A stretch of DNA of 64,000 bases from Paenibacillus methanolicus (GTDB lineage Bacteria; Bacillota; Bacilli; Paenibacillales; Paenibacillaceae). The stretch spans positions 109,744 to 173,743 of the forward strand of contig NZ_VNHS01000014.1 in the NCBI RefSeq assembly GCF_008124765.1. Direction: 5' to 3'. This document shows positions 50,143-59,733 of the stretch, piece by piece. The notes beneath the pieces were generated by a model that made no database searches, was not told where the DNA came from, and worked only from the letters and a program-made list of their open reading frames with translations. Position 1 is the stretch's first letter. Each line of letters begins with the position of its first letter. The position numbers and the translations under genes are program-made.

Positions 50143-53100
50143 ATGTACATGGGGTCATCCCATCAAGAGGAGCGTAAGCAGAACATGGTGAAGAAAAGAG
50201 TATCCGGTGCCGCGCGAACGTGGATGAAAGGCGTAACGGTACGCATTGTAATGGGACTGATGGTCCTAATCCTGTTGTCGTCATCCATTCCGGCGCCGGC
50301 ATCGGCAGACGATAGCGGCGGTTGGACGCATTGCGCGAATGAAGGGGAGACATGCGCCGCCGCGGGGACGAAGGAAATCCGATTCGGGGCAGACGGCAGC
50401 TACGTGAAGAAAGTAATTAACGGCGCCGTGACGTGTTCGGCTGCGGCGCTCGAGGTGGCGGATCCGGCGGTGGGCATCGTGAAGTCTTGCGATATTCGCA
50501 ACCTGCAGCTGGGTAGCGGCGTGAGCGCGGTCGGCAGCGGCGACCATCGGAGCGTGGCGATTACGTTTAAGGTGTATGCCGCGCAGGCGGGCACGTTAGC
50601 GGATTTGAGAAGCAAAATGACCGTGCGGAGAACGGGAGAGTCGGTCTTCTCGCCGCTGGGGGAGAACGATATCGTCTCGAATCTCACATCGTCGCCGTCG
50701 TCGAGCTCGTTGACCATCACTTTCGAGCAGGCGTTAGCCGGATCGGACAACGTCATCGTGATCGACGAAGGGGCATTCGCGGACAGCGGGGCGTCGCCTT
50801 ACAATCAAATCGTGACCATCGAGGGGATCCAATTCGGAGTGGGCACGGCAAGCAGTCCTTATGAGATTGCGACCGCGGATCATCTCAATAAAGTCCGCTA
50901 TCAGCTGGGGCGCGACGTGTATTATAAGCTGACCGCGGATATCGATCTGAGCGGCTACGCCTCCTTCGAAGGCTGGGTGCCGATCGCAAACGACATGGAT
51001 GCGCCATTCCAGGGGCATCTGGACGGGAACGGGTATACGATCAGACGAATGACCATTACCCGACCAAGCGACATCGGCATCGGTTTAGTCGGTTTTCTTG
51101 GCGGGTTTGGGGTGCTTGCCAATATGAAGCTGGAGGACGTCGCGATTGACGGGAATGCCTATGTAGGCGGTCTGGTTGGATTTAGCAAAGGCACCATCAG
51201 CAACAGCTATGTGACGGGAAGCGTGAAAGGGAACACCTACGTGGGCGGATTGGTCGGGACGAATATGCATTACGCCCCGATCAGGAACAGTTATGCCGCC
51301 GTGACGGTTCAAGCCGGCGATAAATACATCGGCGGACTCGTAGGCTCGAATAACGGGGACATCATCAGCAGCTATGCCAAGTCAAACTTGTCGGGCGGAG
51401 GCAACCAGGTCGGCGGCTTGGTCGGCGTGCACTTCGGCCGGATCAACGATAGCTATGCAGCGGGAAGCGTGAGCGGCAATAGCAATATCGGCGGCTTGAT
51501 CGGCGTGAATCGCGGTCTTGTCTACAGCAGCTACGCGACGGGAAGTCTAACCGGGGGCTGGAATCTAGGCGGCTTCGCAGGGGATCAGTTTGAAGTGGGG
51601 ATGAACAATAACAGTTATTACGACATCGAGATGAACAATGGGATCGGGACGAAAAAATCCGCGGATGATATGAAGCTGCAATCGACGTACGCCGGATTCG
51701 ATTTCGCGGACGGCGGTGGGGCCTGGGGGATCGATCCGGTTTATAATAATGGCTATCCTTACTTGAAGGCAGCCGTGGCCCCGCCAGCCGTCATTGGCGT
51801 CAGCGTAAGTCCGGCCGCGTCGAATGTAGCGACGGGAGCGGCGCAGCAGTTGACCGCGGCAGTGACCGTGGTGGGCGGAGCGGCGACTACCGTAACCTGG
51901 AGCAGCAGCGACAACGCGAGTGTAACTGTGGACGCGAACGGTCTCGCGGCGGTCGCCGCGCATGCAGCGCCCGGGGACTACACCCTGACGGCGACTTCCA
52001 CCGCGGACGGCAGCAAAATCGGGATGGCGACGATCCAGGTAACGCTGGACTTGTCCGGCGTAGGCCTCGATGTCCGAGGCGGCATCATCACCGGTACAAC
52101 AGCGGCGATGGAATATAGCGTGGACTCCACAGACGGAACGGACGGGACGTGGACGACCGCAAGCGATACGCAGACTGAGGTGACATTTGCAGCCGGACCA
52201 ATCTATGTTCGAGTGGCAGCCCAACCGACGAATTATCGTCTAGTGGCGTCGATCGCGCCGGTGGCGGCAGCGCCGATCGGCGTAGGCGTCGACGTGGCGG
52301 CGAACCAGATTACCGGTACGACGGCCCAGCAGGAATACAGTACGAATAACGGTACGACATGGGCGGATGCAACGGCGACCAATACGTCGCATGAATTTGT
52401 CGGCGGAGAAGCGATCCTTGTGCGCGTGAAAGCAACCGCCAGCGAACTGGCGAGCGCGACGACAACGGCGATCCATGTAGCGCCGGCTGCGGGAGCGCCG
52501 AGCGACGTAGGTGTCGACGTGGCGGCGAATCAAATTACGGGAACGACGTCGCAGCAGGAATACAGTACGAATAACGGCGCAACTTGGGCGGATGCAACGG
52601 CGACCAAGACCTCGTACAATTTTGTCGGCGGAGAATCGATCCAAGTACGAGAGAAAGCTACCACCAGCCAACTGGCGAGCGCAGCGACAACGATCCACAT
52701 CGCGCTAGCTACGGGAGCGCCGAGCGGCGTAAGCGTCGACGTGGCGGCGAACCAGATTACCGGTACGACAGAAGAGCAGGAATACAGCACGAACAACGGC
52801 GCAACGTGGGCGGATGCATCGGCCAGCGCGACCTCGCATAATTTTGTCGGGGGTGAATCGGTCGTAGTGCGCGTGAAAGCGACCGCCAGCGAACTGGCGA
52901 GCGCGTCAACGACGGCGATCCGCATCGCGTCGGCGGCGGGAGCGCCGAGCGGCGTAGGTGTCGACGTGGCGTCGAACCAGATTACGGGTACGACGGCGCA
53001 GCAGGAATACAGCACGAACAACGGTACGACATGGGCGGATGCAACGGCGACCAATACGTCGCATGAATTTGTCGGCGGAGAAGTCGTCCAATTACGCGTG

Positions 53101-54711
53101 AAAGCGACAGCGAGTGAATTAGCGAGCGCGGCGACGAAGGCGATCCATGTAGCGCCGGCTGCGGTAGCGCCGAGCGGCGTATCGGCGGATATGTCCGGCG
53201 GGAAGGCAGCCGTGAAACTCGTGGGCGCTGCCATTACGATGGAATACAGCCGAGATGGCGGGGCAACCTGGCAGACGGTGTCGTCTCCGATTGCGGCGGG
53301 AACGGCTGTGCTGGACGTCTCAGTAGCTCCGAACGACAAGCTGCACGTACGAACGGCGGCCACGGCAAGCGCGCTGGCTTCTCAGGCAACAGCGAAGTTG
53401 AATGTGGGCGAGGTGACGAGCGTAACGGTAAGTCCGGCCACGGCCACGATCGTTCAAGGCGCCACCGGTCAGCTGACGGCAACCGTGACCGTAGGAGGCG
53501 GAGCGCCGCGAACCGTAACCTGGACCAGCAGCAATCCGAAAGTCGCCGTCGATGCCAATGGTTTGGTGACGGTGGCGGCCGATGCGGCAGTCGGTAATTA
53601 TACCGTAACGGCCACGTCAACCTTTGAAGCGAGCCACAAGGGATCGGCCACGATTACCGTAACGGCGGCCCCAACCGCGCCAACTGGCGGCGAAGGCGGT
53701 GGGAACACGTCAACGAACCCGACGCCAACGCCGGTGCGCTCCGCGGACGGTACCCTAACGCTTCCGGTCGGAACGACGGGCGAGGTGAGTTTGGACGGTA
53801 CCGCGAGCGTCTCCATTCCGGCGGGCGCAGCGGACCAAGAGCTGCGAATTACGATGGCCAAAGTAACAGAAGCGAAGGCGCTGCTCACCGACCGCGATGG
53901 GCTGGCCAGCCCGATTTTCGAGATTCTGAAGAACATCGCGGGCAATTTCAGCGTACCGGTCACGTTGACCTTTGCTTTCGATGCTGCAAGCCTAGGCAAG
54001 GAACAAGAACCGGCGGTGTTCTACTATGACGAAGTGAACAAGGCGTGGGTGAAAGTCGAGGGCGGCAAGGTGGCCGGCGATCGCATTACGGTAGAAGTCG
54101 ACCATTTCACGAAGTTCGCGGTATTCGCCGTAGACCGAGCGGTCACGGAGACGACGGACCCGCAGCCGACGAATACCATGCGCGACATCTCCGGGCACTG
54201 GGCGGAGGCGGCGATCAAGCAAGCCATCGGCGAAGGCATCGTCAAAGGCTACCAAGACGGTACGTTCAGACCAGGGCAAACCGTGACGCGCGCGGAGTTT
54301 GCGGTCATGCTCATGAATGCGCTCCAGCCGCAAGTCCAAGGAACGACGCTGCAATTCGCGGATGCGGCGACCATCGGAGCTTGGGCGCGGACGGCCATCG
54401 CGCAGGCGGTGGAATTAAGCATCATCACAGGCTATGCGGACGGCAGCTTCCGTCCGAATGCGGAGATTACGCGGGCGGAGATGGCCGCCATGCTAGCCAA
54501 GGCGGCAGGACAGTCGGATACAGCGCAGGCCGCGACCGGCTTTGCGGACGATGAGGGTATTCCGACATGGGCCAAAGGCAGCGTGGGCTACTTGAAGCGC
54601 AGCGGGATTGTGCAAGGCAAAGCCGGGAATATTTTCGCCCCTCAAGACCTGGCTACGAGAGCCGAAGCGGTCAACGTGCTGCTGAAGTTGTTGGCGCGCG
54701 CGAGCAAGTAG
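50143..54711 (+). CDS. Large secreted SLH-domain surface protein
   Basis: A 1522-residue exported protein. A signal peptide (about 30-55, ending PAPASA) leads to an unrecognised N-domain, then GLUG-type repeats (about 340-490; YVGGLVG, YIGGLVG, VGGLVGVHFG). A Big_2-like domain lies at about 549-640. Five DUF4073-like repeats follow (about 700-1086; first four nearly identical), then a second Big_2-like domain and a threonine-rich stretch with STNPTPTP. Three SLH domains (1347-1522) anchor the protein to secondary cell-wall polymer; they contain ISGHWAEAAI and YADGSFRPNAEITRAE. GGAGG lies 7 nt before the ATG at 50143. It is probably an adhesin or cell-wall structural protein. Confidence 0.93.
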   Translation: MYMGSSHQEERKQNMVKKRVSGAARTWMKGVTVRIVMGLMVLILLSSSIPAPASADDSGGWTHCANEGETCAAAGTKEIRFGADGSYVKKVINGAVTCSAAALEVADPAVGIVKSCDIRNLQLGSGVSAVGSGDHRSVAITFKVYAAQAGTLADLRSKMTVRRTGESVFSPLGENDIVSNLTSSPSSSSLTITFEQALAGSDNVIVIDEGAFADSGASPYNQIVTIEGIQFGVGTASSPYEIATADHLNKVRYQLGRDVYYKLTADIDLSGYASFEGWVPIANDMDAPFQGHLDGNGYTIRRMTITRPSDIGIGLVGFLGGFGVLANMKLEDVAIDGNAYVGGLVGFSKGTISNSYVTGSVKGNTYVGGLVGTNMHYAPIRNSYAAVTVQAGDKYIGGLVGSNNGDIISSYAKSNLSGGGNQVGGLVGVHFGRINDSYAAGSVSGNSNIGGLIGVNRGLVYSSYATGSLTGGWNLGGFAGDQFEVGMNNNSYYDIEMNNGIGTKKSADDMKLQSTYAGFDFADGGGAWGIDPVYNNGYPYLKAAVAPPAVIGVSVSPAASNVATGAAQQLTAAVTVVGGAATTVTWSSSDNASVTVDANGLAAVAAHAAPGDYTLTATSTADGSKIGMATIQVTLDLSGVGLDVRGGIITGTTAAMEYSVDSTDGTDGTWTTASDTQTEVTFAAGPIYVRVAAQPTNYRLVASIAPVAAAPIGVGVDVAANQITGTTAQQEYSTNNGTTWADATATNTSHEFVGGEAILVRVKATASELASATTTAIHVAPAAGAPSDVGVDVAANQITGTTSQQEYSTNNGATWADATATKTSYNFVGGESIQVREKATTSQLASAATTIHIALATGAPSGVSVDVAANQITGTTEEQEYSTNNGATWADASASATSHNFVGGESVVVRVKATASELASASTTAIRIASAAGAPSGVGVDVASNQITGTTAQQEYSTNNGTTWADATATNTSHEFVGGEVVQLRVKATASELASAATKAIHVAPAAVAPSGVSADMSGGKAAVKLVGAAITMEYSRDGGATWQTVSSPIAAGTAVLDVSVAPNDKLHVRTAATASALASQATAKLNVGEVTSVTVSPATATIVQGATGQLTATVTVGGGAPRTVTWTSSNPKVAVDANGLVTVAADAAVGNYTVTATSTFEASHKGSATITVTAAPTAPTGGEGGGNTSTNPTPTPVRSADGTLTLPVGTTGEVSLDGTASVSIPAGAADQELRITMAKVTEAKALLTDRDGLASPIFEILKNIAGNFSVPVTLTFAFDAASLGKEQEPAVFYYDEVNKAWVKVEGGKVAGDRITVEVDHFTKFAVFAVDRAVTETTDPQPTNTMRDISGHWAEAAIKQAIGEGIVKGYQDGTFRPGQTVTRAEFAVMLMNALQPQVQGTTLQFADAATIGAWARTAIAQAVELSIITGYADGSFRPNAEITRAEMAAMLAKAAGQSDTAQAATGFADDEGIPTWAKGSVGYLKRSGIVQGKAGNIFAPQDLATRAEAVNVLLKLLARASK
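52270..53166. repeat. Coding tandem repeat, four units of about 225 bp
   Basis: Units begin at 52270, 52495, 52717 and 52942, with a diverged fifth at 53167. The spacing is 225, 222, 225 and 225 bp. Each encodes about 75 residues starting AP-x-GVxVDVA-NQITGTT and containing NNGTTWADA. The third unit is one codon shorter. High DNA identity suggests recent duplication or gene conversion, and the unit number could vary between strains. Confidence 0.9.
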
Positions 54712-54780
54712 CAACAAGGGTGCTGCATGGAAGGGCATTTCAGAGTATGATGGATGGAGTAGAGTAGCGAGAAGGAGCGG

Positions 54781-54832
54781 GGAGCTGTCCTGAACGTCAT
54801 CGATGATGATGATCGCGGCAGCTTCTTTTTTC
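54781..54832 (+). terminator. Possible terminator after the SLH protein
   Basis: AGCTG/CAGCT ends of an imperfect hairpin with a long inner part (GATGATGAT), followed by TTCTTTTTTC. A weak stem with a good U-tract. Confidence 0.45.
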
Positions 54833-54886
54833 TTGCCGCTGCGTATCCCTTAATACGCGGAAATCCATGAAATAGGAAGGATCGCC

Positions 54887-55540
54887 ATGAGAGTCCAATT
54901 GAACGACCACGAGATCGAAGTCCATGTCCAATACGGCCCTAGGAAGAAGCTAACGATGCAGCTCGAGGCGAACGGCCATCTGACCGTGAAGGCGCCGAAC
55001 GGCACCAGCGACGACGCGATCGCAAGCGCGGTGCGTCAGCACGGGGCGCAGATCGTGAAGCAGCTGTCGGCGATCGAGCGAGCAAAGGAAGATCATAAGA
55101 TACGTGAATACGAGGATGCGGGCAAATTCCTCCATCTAGGCAAATATTACGAGTTGCACGAGCTGATCGAGACGGAAGGCCGCTCCGAGGAGGAGCTGCG
55201 GCTTCAACTCAAGAAATTCTATTTCGCCAGCTGCAAGAACGTGATCGCCGAGCGGCTCAAGATGTACCAGCCGCGGATGAAAGCGAAGGCGAAGTCGTTC
55301 GACATCGTGGAGTCCGTCACGAAGTGGGGCAGCTGCAGCTCGGACAAGAAGCTCACCTTCAACTACCGGCTGGCGATGGCGCCCGTGGAAGTGATCGATT
55401 ACGTCGTCGTCCACGAGCTGTGCCATCTGTTCCATATGAATCACGATCGGTCGTTCTGGCGGCTGGTCGGAAGCATCATGCCGGATTATAAGGAGAAGGA
55501 AGCGTTCCTGAGCAGGTATGGGGGGCAGATGACGCTGTGA
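54887..55540 (+). CDS. YgjP-type M48-like metallopeptidase (DUF45)
   Basis: A 217-residue cytosolic protein. The zinc motif HELCH is at 176-180, with a third ligand likely His in MNHDRSFW downstream. The N-terminal VQYGPRKKLTMQLEANGHLTVKAP (quote limited to GPRKKLTMQLE) and TKWGSCSS are family traits. YgjP proteins are predicted metal-dependent hydrolases of unknown role, sometimes linked to restriction or defence loci. GGAAGGATCGCC precedes the ATG. No defence gene is adjacent here. Confidence 0.9.
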   Translation: MRVQLNDHEIEVHVQYGPRKKLTMQLEANGHLTVKAPNGTSDDAIASAVRQHGAQIVKQLSAIERAKEDHKIREYEDAGKFLHLGKYYELHELIETEGRSEEELRLQLKKFYFASCKNVIAERLKMYQPRMKAKAKSFDIVESVTKWGSCSSDKKLTFNYRLAMAPVEVIDYVVVHELCHLFHMNHDRSFWRLVGSIMPDYKEKEAFLSRYGGQMTL

Positions 55541-55868
55541 AGGTCGGGCACCGTGCTCGCCGGATAGAGTCTTAGGGCTAAAGTAGCAATTTATCTTCAT
55601 TTGCTATGGTACGTATTCGATCTCGTCTGATCGGCGCGGATGAAATGTAAATTTATTGAAACATACAAAATCATTACATATCAGTCGCTTACGGATGTAT
55701 CTCGCCATGAAAATAATAGAATCAAGCCCTTGTTACACTTCTCGTGCTCTCTCATAACAAAAATAGTAAAAAACTTCTATTCCATAATCATCCAAATAAA
55801 TGATACTATTTCCAATGAAGATGACCGGTTATCTTCTTTACCCGATTTTATAAGGAGGAAATGGTTTC
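55541..55868. other. AT-rich region before the secreted-protein operon
   Basis: A clear drop in GC against the flanks. An 81-codon open frame (55640-55885) starts here but overlaps the next gene and has no ribosome site or known motif, so it is not called. I see no firm promoter; TATTCC...GATACT near 55775-55806 is only suggestive. The low GC may mark an imported junction or an upstream control region. Confidence 0.5.
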
Positions 55869-56252
55869 ATGGTTTCAAAGGTTAAAGCAGGCATCGTATC
55901 CTTATCCGCAGTCGTCGTTCTGTCCTTCGGCTTGTCGGTCTATGCGGCCGATCAGCACACGTATGTCGTGAAAGGCGTTAACACAACGAGCGCGACAAGC
56001 GGCAAAATTAACGGCGCCGGCCAATACGGCCGTATCGATGCCGGACTAGCGCAAGGCCAGAACGGCCGCGTCTCGTTGATTAAATCGAAATCGCTCTGGC
56101 CGGACTCCACGGAATACAGCATCGATCTGAACTCATCGACGACGTACAAAGCGGTGGATTACTGGCTCGAGGGCGGCGGCACGTTATTCTACCTGAAGGC
56201 GACCGGGGATACGGACGACGAAGTGAGAGGCAACCTCTGGAACTACAAATAA
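55869..56252 (+). CDS. Small secreted protein of unknown function
   Basis: A 127-residue protein with a signal peptide (basic start MVSKVKAG, hydrophobic core, cleavage near VYA-ADQ at about 27). The mature part of about 100 residues has no cysteines, is rich in Gly, Ser, Thr and Tyr, and ends GDTDDEVRGNLWNYK. I do not recognise a family. AAGGAGG lies 10 nt before the ATG at 55869 (an earlier ATG at 55861 is out of frame). Its place as first gene before an ABC exporter, separated by a hairpin, resembles bacteriocin or toxin operons. That role is inferred from layout only. Confidence 0.75.
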   Translation: MVSKVKAGIVSLSAVVVLSFGLSVYAADQHTYVVKGVNTTSATSGKINGAGQYGRIDAGLAQGQNGRVSLIKSKSLWPDSTEYSIDLNSSTTYKAVDYWLEGGGTLFYLKATGDTDDEVRGNLWNYK

Positions 56253-56343
56253 GATCGAAACACGCGCTTCATCCATCGCGGCCGCGCATCGGGTACGCCA
56301 TTCCCGATCGGCGTTGGTCCGCAAAGTAACGGGATATCGAGGG

Positions 56344-56366
56344 GGGAGAAAGTTCATCTTTCTCCC
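56344..56366 (+). terminator. Hairpin between secreted protein and exporter genes
   Basis: GGGAGAAAG-ttcat-CTTTCTCCC, a perfect 9-bp stem followed by TACTTTCCATTT. Partial termination here would make more first-gene mRNA than exporter mRNA. Confidence 0.65.
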
Positions 56367-56390
56367 TACTTTCCATTTCAAGGAGATGCA

Positions 56391-57956
56391 ATGGGCAAAG
56401 AGTGGAAGCAATTCTGGGCACAGCCGCAATATTGGTCGTTGTTCGCCGTATCGCAGCTCGTCTTTCTAGGGGTTGCGCTGCGTCTGCTGGAAGGCTGGCA
56501 AGACATACCGGGCATGATTTTTTTTATGATGGCGTTTCACTTTCTATTTTTGCTGTACGGGGCGGAACAAGCCCGGTTGGAGGCGAAACATCATACGGGC
56601 GAACTTGTCTCCTCTTTCCCGAACGGCGCTCGTTATTACGGGATCAAGCTGGCATATTGGGTTTCGCACGCGGCGTTCTGGTACGGCTTGTTCGTCGTCG
56701 TTCTTCTCCTATGCCTGCAGCGGCAGGGGGAAGCGATCACCGGCGAGATCGCATGGATTATCGTTCTCTACACGGGCTGCAACTGGTTGGTCCCTTTTTT
56801 CGTGTACATGGTTCTCGGTTATGCCTTGTTTTCACTGCTTCCTTCGTTGACGACTTACGTGGCGCTGGCAGCGGTGTGGATTCTGCTAAGTCCTTATAAT
56901 CATTTCGTTCAACTGCTTCCATCGCCGCTGCTTCCGTGGCTGGCTATCAGCGATCTTAATTTTTCGATTACGCAGCACCTCTTTACGACGGAGCATATGA
57001 TGATCAGCGATGGCGTGCGCTGGCAGCGGCTGCTCGCCGTGCTTGGCGCCGTTGCGATCTATGCGGCGGCCGTTCCGCTTGTGCGAAGGAAGAAGACGGT
57101 CCGGCTGCTGCTGATCCCGCTGCTCGTCGGCCTGATTCTGATCCCCGCGTTCGCGCCGAATCAGCGGTTAACAGACGTGTACGGCGGGCTGACGCTGGAG
57201 CCGAATCCGTTCCGGGCGACGAACGCGTACGCGATGAATGCCTATACCATGAACATTCGGCATGCCCGCGACGATCATCGCTTGAGCTACGAGGCCGAGA
57301 TTTCCATGACGGGGAAAACAGGTCCCATCGCCCTGGCGCTGTGGGATGCCATACATATCGACGAGTTGAAGCTGGATGGCAAGCCGCTTCCCTACGAACG
57401 CGCGGGCAATTGGGTCAAGCTTGTTTTGCCGGACGGCTTCGATGGGACGGGCGTCCTTCGTTTGGCTGCGAGCACGGACGCTTATCCGGACGTAAATGCG
57501 ACATCTTTCGAACTGTTATCCACGCTCCCCTGGTATCCGATGGAACCGGAGGAAGCCCGCGATCCGATGGGACACGCGAAGAAGGAGCGGTACGATATAA
57601 CGCTGGAGGGCGTCGATGTCGATCGGCTAGTCACGAATTTAACCAAGGGTGAAGGAGAAGCGTTAGCCGGGGAGGCATACGGCCCCACCTTGCTGAACGC
57701 GCCTTATGCGGTCGCGGGCCAGCACGTTCGACTGATTCATTACCCCGAGCGGACCGCGAGACAGAAGCTGGATGCGGTCGCGCAGTTGACGACGGAATGG
57801 AATCACAAATTAAACCGGAACGTTCAACTTCCGGAAACGGTCTACTACGTGTCATCCAGCGCTAATTTGTCGGCCAATCCGGCGGAATTGTTCATCAAGC
57901 CGCAGCAAATGTGGCTGGGGGATCTCGTCCGCGAGAAGCTGTTTCCGCCATCATGA
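56391..57956 (+). CDS. ABC-2 permease fused to M1-aminopeptidase-like N-terminal domain
   Basis: A 521-residue protein. About residues 15-260 contain six or seven membrane helices of ABC-2 type. The extracellular rest resembles the N-terminal beta-domain of M1 aminopeptidases (SYEAEISMTGKTGPIALALW, IDELKLDGKPL, and the STLPWYPM segment), but the catalytic HEXXH domain is absent and the protein ends EKLFPPS. Fusions of ABC permeases with M1 peptidases occur in larger bacterial proteins; this one seems to stop before the catalytic part. AAGGAG precedes the ATG. It should form the membrane channel with the two downstream genes. The substrate is unknown, possibly the small secreted protein or a related peptide. 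Confidence 0.7.
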   Translation: MGKEWKQFWAQPQYWSLFAVSQLVFLGVALRLLEGWQDIPGMIFFMMAFHFLFLLYGAEQARLEAKHHTGELVSSFPNGARYYGIKLAYWVSHAAFWYGLFVVVLLLCLQRQGEAITGEIAWIIVLYTGCNWLVPFFVYMVLGYALFSLLPSLTTYVALAAVWILLSPYNHFVQLLPSPLLPWLAISDLNFSITQHLFTTEHMMISDGVRWQRLLAVLGAVAIYAAAVPLVRRKKTVRLLLIPLLVGLILIPAFAPNQRLTDVYGGLTLEPNPFRATNAYAMNAYTMNIRHARDDHRLSYEAEISMTGKTGPIALALWDAIHIDELKLDGKPLPYERAGNWVKLVLPDGFDGTGVLRLAASTDAYPDVNATSFELLSTLPWYPMEPEEARDPMGHAKKERYDITLEGVDVDRLVTNLTKGEGEALAGEAYGPTLLNAPYAVAGQHVRLIHYPERTARQKLDAVAQLTTEWNHKLNRNVQLPETVYYVSSSANLSANPAELFIKPQQMWLGDLVREKLFPPS

Positions 57957-57983
57957 GCCAAAGGATAGGAGGAGCAGGAGAAA

Positions 57984-58853
57984 ATGCTTCAATTGGAAGG
58001 TGTTACGAAGCGATTCGGTCGGCGCGAGGTGCTGCAGCGGACGGATTTGTCGCTGGAGAACGGCGTGATCGGTCTGCTGGGGCCTAACGGCGCGGGCAAA
58101 ACGACGCTGCTGCGGCTGCTCGCCACCGTATATGAACCGACCGCCGGATCGATCCGCTTGAACGGCATTTCCTGGTCGGGCCAGACGGAGGAGGCGCGCA
58201 AGCGGCTCGGGTATTTGCCTCAGCATGTCGGTCTATTCCCGGCTTTGTCCGCGCAAGAATATTTGGATTACGTCGCGATCTTAAGGGGGATGGCATCCGG
58301 CAAAGAGCGCGGGGAGCGGATAAGGCGCGTCCTGCGAGAGGTGAACCTGGAGGAGCAGGCGACAACGAAAATCCGCAAGTTTTCGGGAGGCATGAAGCAG
58401 CGGCTGGGCATCGCGCAGGCGATTATTCACGATCCCGAGCTGCTGCTTGTGGACGAGCCGACCGCCGGGTTGGATCCGGAGGAAAGACTTCGTTTCCGCG
58501 GATTGGTGCGTCGGCTGGCCGAGCGCCGGATCGTGCTGCTCTCGACGCACATTATGGAGGACGTCTCGATGACATGCGACAGCGTCTGCATGATGAAGCA
58601 GGGCAGGCTGCAATACTTCGGCGCCTTGGAGGAGGTGCTGAAGCTGGCGGCGGGCAAGGTATGGACGACACGGGTGACGGCGGATGTCTACCGGCAGTTA
58701 GAGGGGCGGTCCGACGTTCGGATTATTCAAGCGTCCGATGCAGGCGGACTGCAAAGTTTGAGGCTGTTGGCCGAAGAACGGCCCATTCCGGACGCGCAGC
58801 CTGCGGAGCCTTCGCTTGAAGAGGGGTATATGAAGTGGCTAAAGGAACATTGA
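57984..58853 (+). CDS. ABC transporter ATP-binding protein
   Basis: A 289-residue ATPase of the drug/lantibiotic exporter type. Walker A is GPNGAGKTT (about 34-42), the signature is FSGGMKQRLGIAQA, Walker B is LLLVDEPTAGLDPE and the H loop is STHIMED. About 70 extra C-terminal residues lie beyond the core. GGATAGGAGGAG precedes the ATG; the gene starts 27 bp after the permease and overlaps the next gene by 19 bp. Confidence 0.95.
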   Translation: MLQLEGVTKRFGRREVLQRTDLSLENGVIGLLGPNGAGKTTLLRLLATVYEPTAGSIRLNGISWSGQTEEARKRLGYLPQHVGLFPALSAQEYLDYVAILRGMASGKERGERIRRVLREVNLEEQATTKIRKFSGGMKQRLGIAQAIIHDPELLLVDEPTAGLDPEERLRFRGLVRRLAERRIVLLSTHIMEDVSMTCDSVCMMKQGRLQYFGALEEVLKLAAGKVWTTRVTADVYRQLEGRSDVRIIQASDAGGLQSLRLLAEERPIPDAQPAEPSLEEGYMKWLKEH

Positions 58854-59485
58854 GCTTGTGGGGATACCTGGCGAAGACCCAGACCTTGTTCTTGTCGCTG
58901 CCCGTCGTCGTTTGTTTCATCAGCTTCGCGCTTCGCGGAGGCACGGCATTTTCGGCGGTCGATTTTCTGGCCATGATTGGTTTCTGGACGCTCGTATTCC
59001 CGGCAGCCGCGGTGAACGCCCCCCTGGGCGCGCTGCATCAAAAGGAACTATTCGTGTCAATGCCTATCTCGCCGGTCTCGTTCGGCATGGCGCAGCCCGT
59101 CGTCCTGATTCTGCTCTACGGCGGTCTTCTCTCCGGCGCCTATATCGCCAGCTCTCCAGGTCCTGCCGCTAGCGGGGGGGCCGGCCCGGTTGTCCTTGCA
59201 TTATTCGCCGCCGCCGCGGTCATGTTCGCGCTGACCTGCCTGCTGATCAACTTGTTCAAGAACGCCGCGATCGGCCTCGTGCTGTCCATTGCCTATTTAT
59301 TCTACGGCATGTTTACGACCGGTGCCGGTCAAGGGACCCTTTATCTGTTTCAATGGTTCCGGCCTCGGCCGCATACGCATCCGGACGAATACGCAATCAT
59401 CCAAATGATGGGGGCGGTCGTTTTTCTCTTGTTAAACTACGTCGTCATTAAATATCGGAGCAAGCTGCAGTTGACGCCTTACTAG
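58835..59485 (+). CDS. Second membrane subunit of the ABC exporter
   Basis: A 216-residue protein with about six hydrophobic helices and no enzymatic motif. It fits the small ABC-2 permease of the exporter above. The GTG at 58835 lies inside the end of the ATPase gene, with GAGGGG 9 nt upstream; translation is coupled. A terminator closes the operon at 59498. Confidence 0.75.
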   Translation: MAKGTLSLWGYLAKTQTLFLSLPVVVCFISFALRGGTAFSAVDFLAMIGFWTLVFPAAAVNAPLGALHQKELFVSMPISPVSFGMAQPVVLILLYGGLLSGAYIASSPGPAASGGAGPVVLALFAAAAVMFALTCLLINLFKNAAIGLVLSIAYLFYGMFTTGAGQGTLYLFQWFRPRPHTHPDEYAIIQMMGAVVFLLLNYVVIKYRSKLQLTPY

Positions 59486-59497
59486 ACGCCATGCGGG

Positions 59498-59531
59498 AAG
59501 CCTTCGCCGATTGAGCGGAGGCTTTTCTTTT
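59498..59531 (+). terminator. Terminator of the secreted-protein/exporter operon
   Basis: AAGCCTTCGC pairs with GCGGAGGCTT with one G-U pair, 7-nt loop, followed by TTTTCTTTT. Confidence 0.88.
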
Positions 59532-59733
59532 GGCGGCAGCGTGGGTGGTTCGTTCCTGTTCCCTGCCGCTCCGCGCGCCTATTCGCATCCGCAAAGGTAT
59601 ACCTGCGTTAAAATCCCGCTCGACGTGTTATAATGGACAATAAAGCGATCGATCGGGCTTGCGAGAGCGGATTCCTGTGGTAAAGTAAGGAATGGCCCAA
59701 GCGGCGCGCAATAAGGAAAGACGGAGTGATGAG

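Noticed and set aside
55640..55885. An 81-residue protein before the secreted-protein gene
   Set aside because: AT-rich DNA, no ribosome site and overlap with the well-supported next gene.
55869..56252. A lactococcin 972-type bacteriocin
   Set aside because: Size and signal peptide fit loosely and an exporter follows, but the sequence does not match that family well enough.
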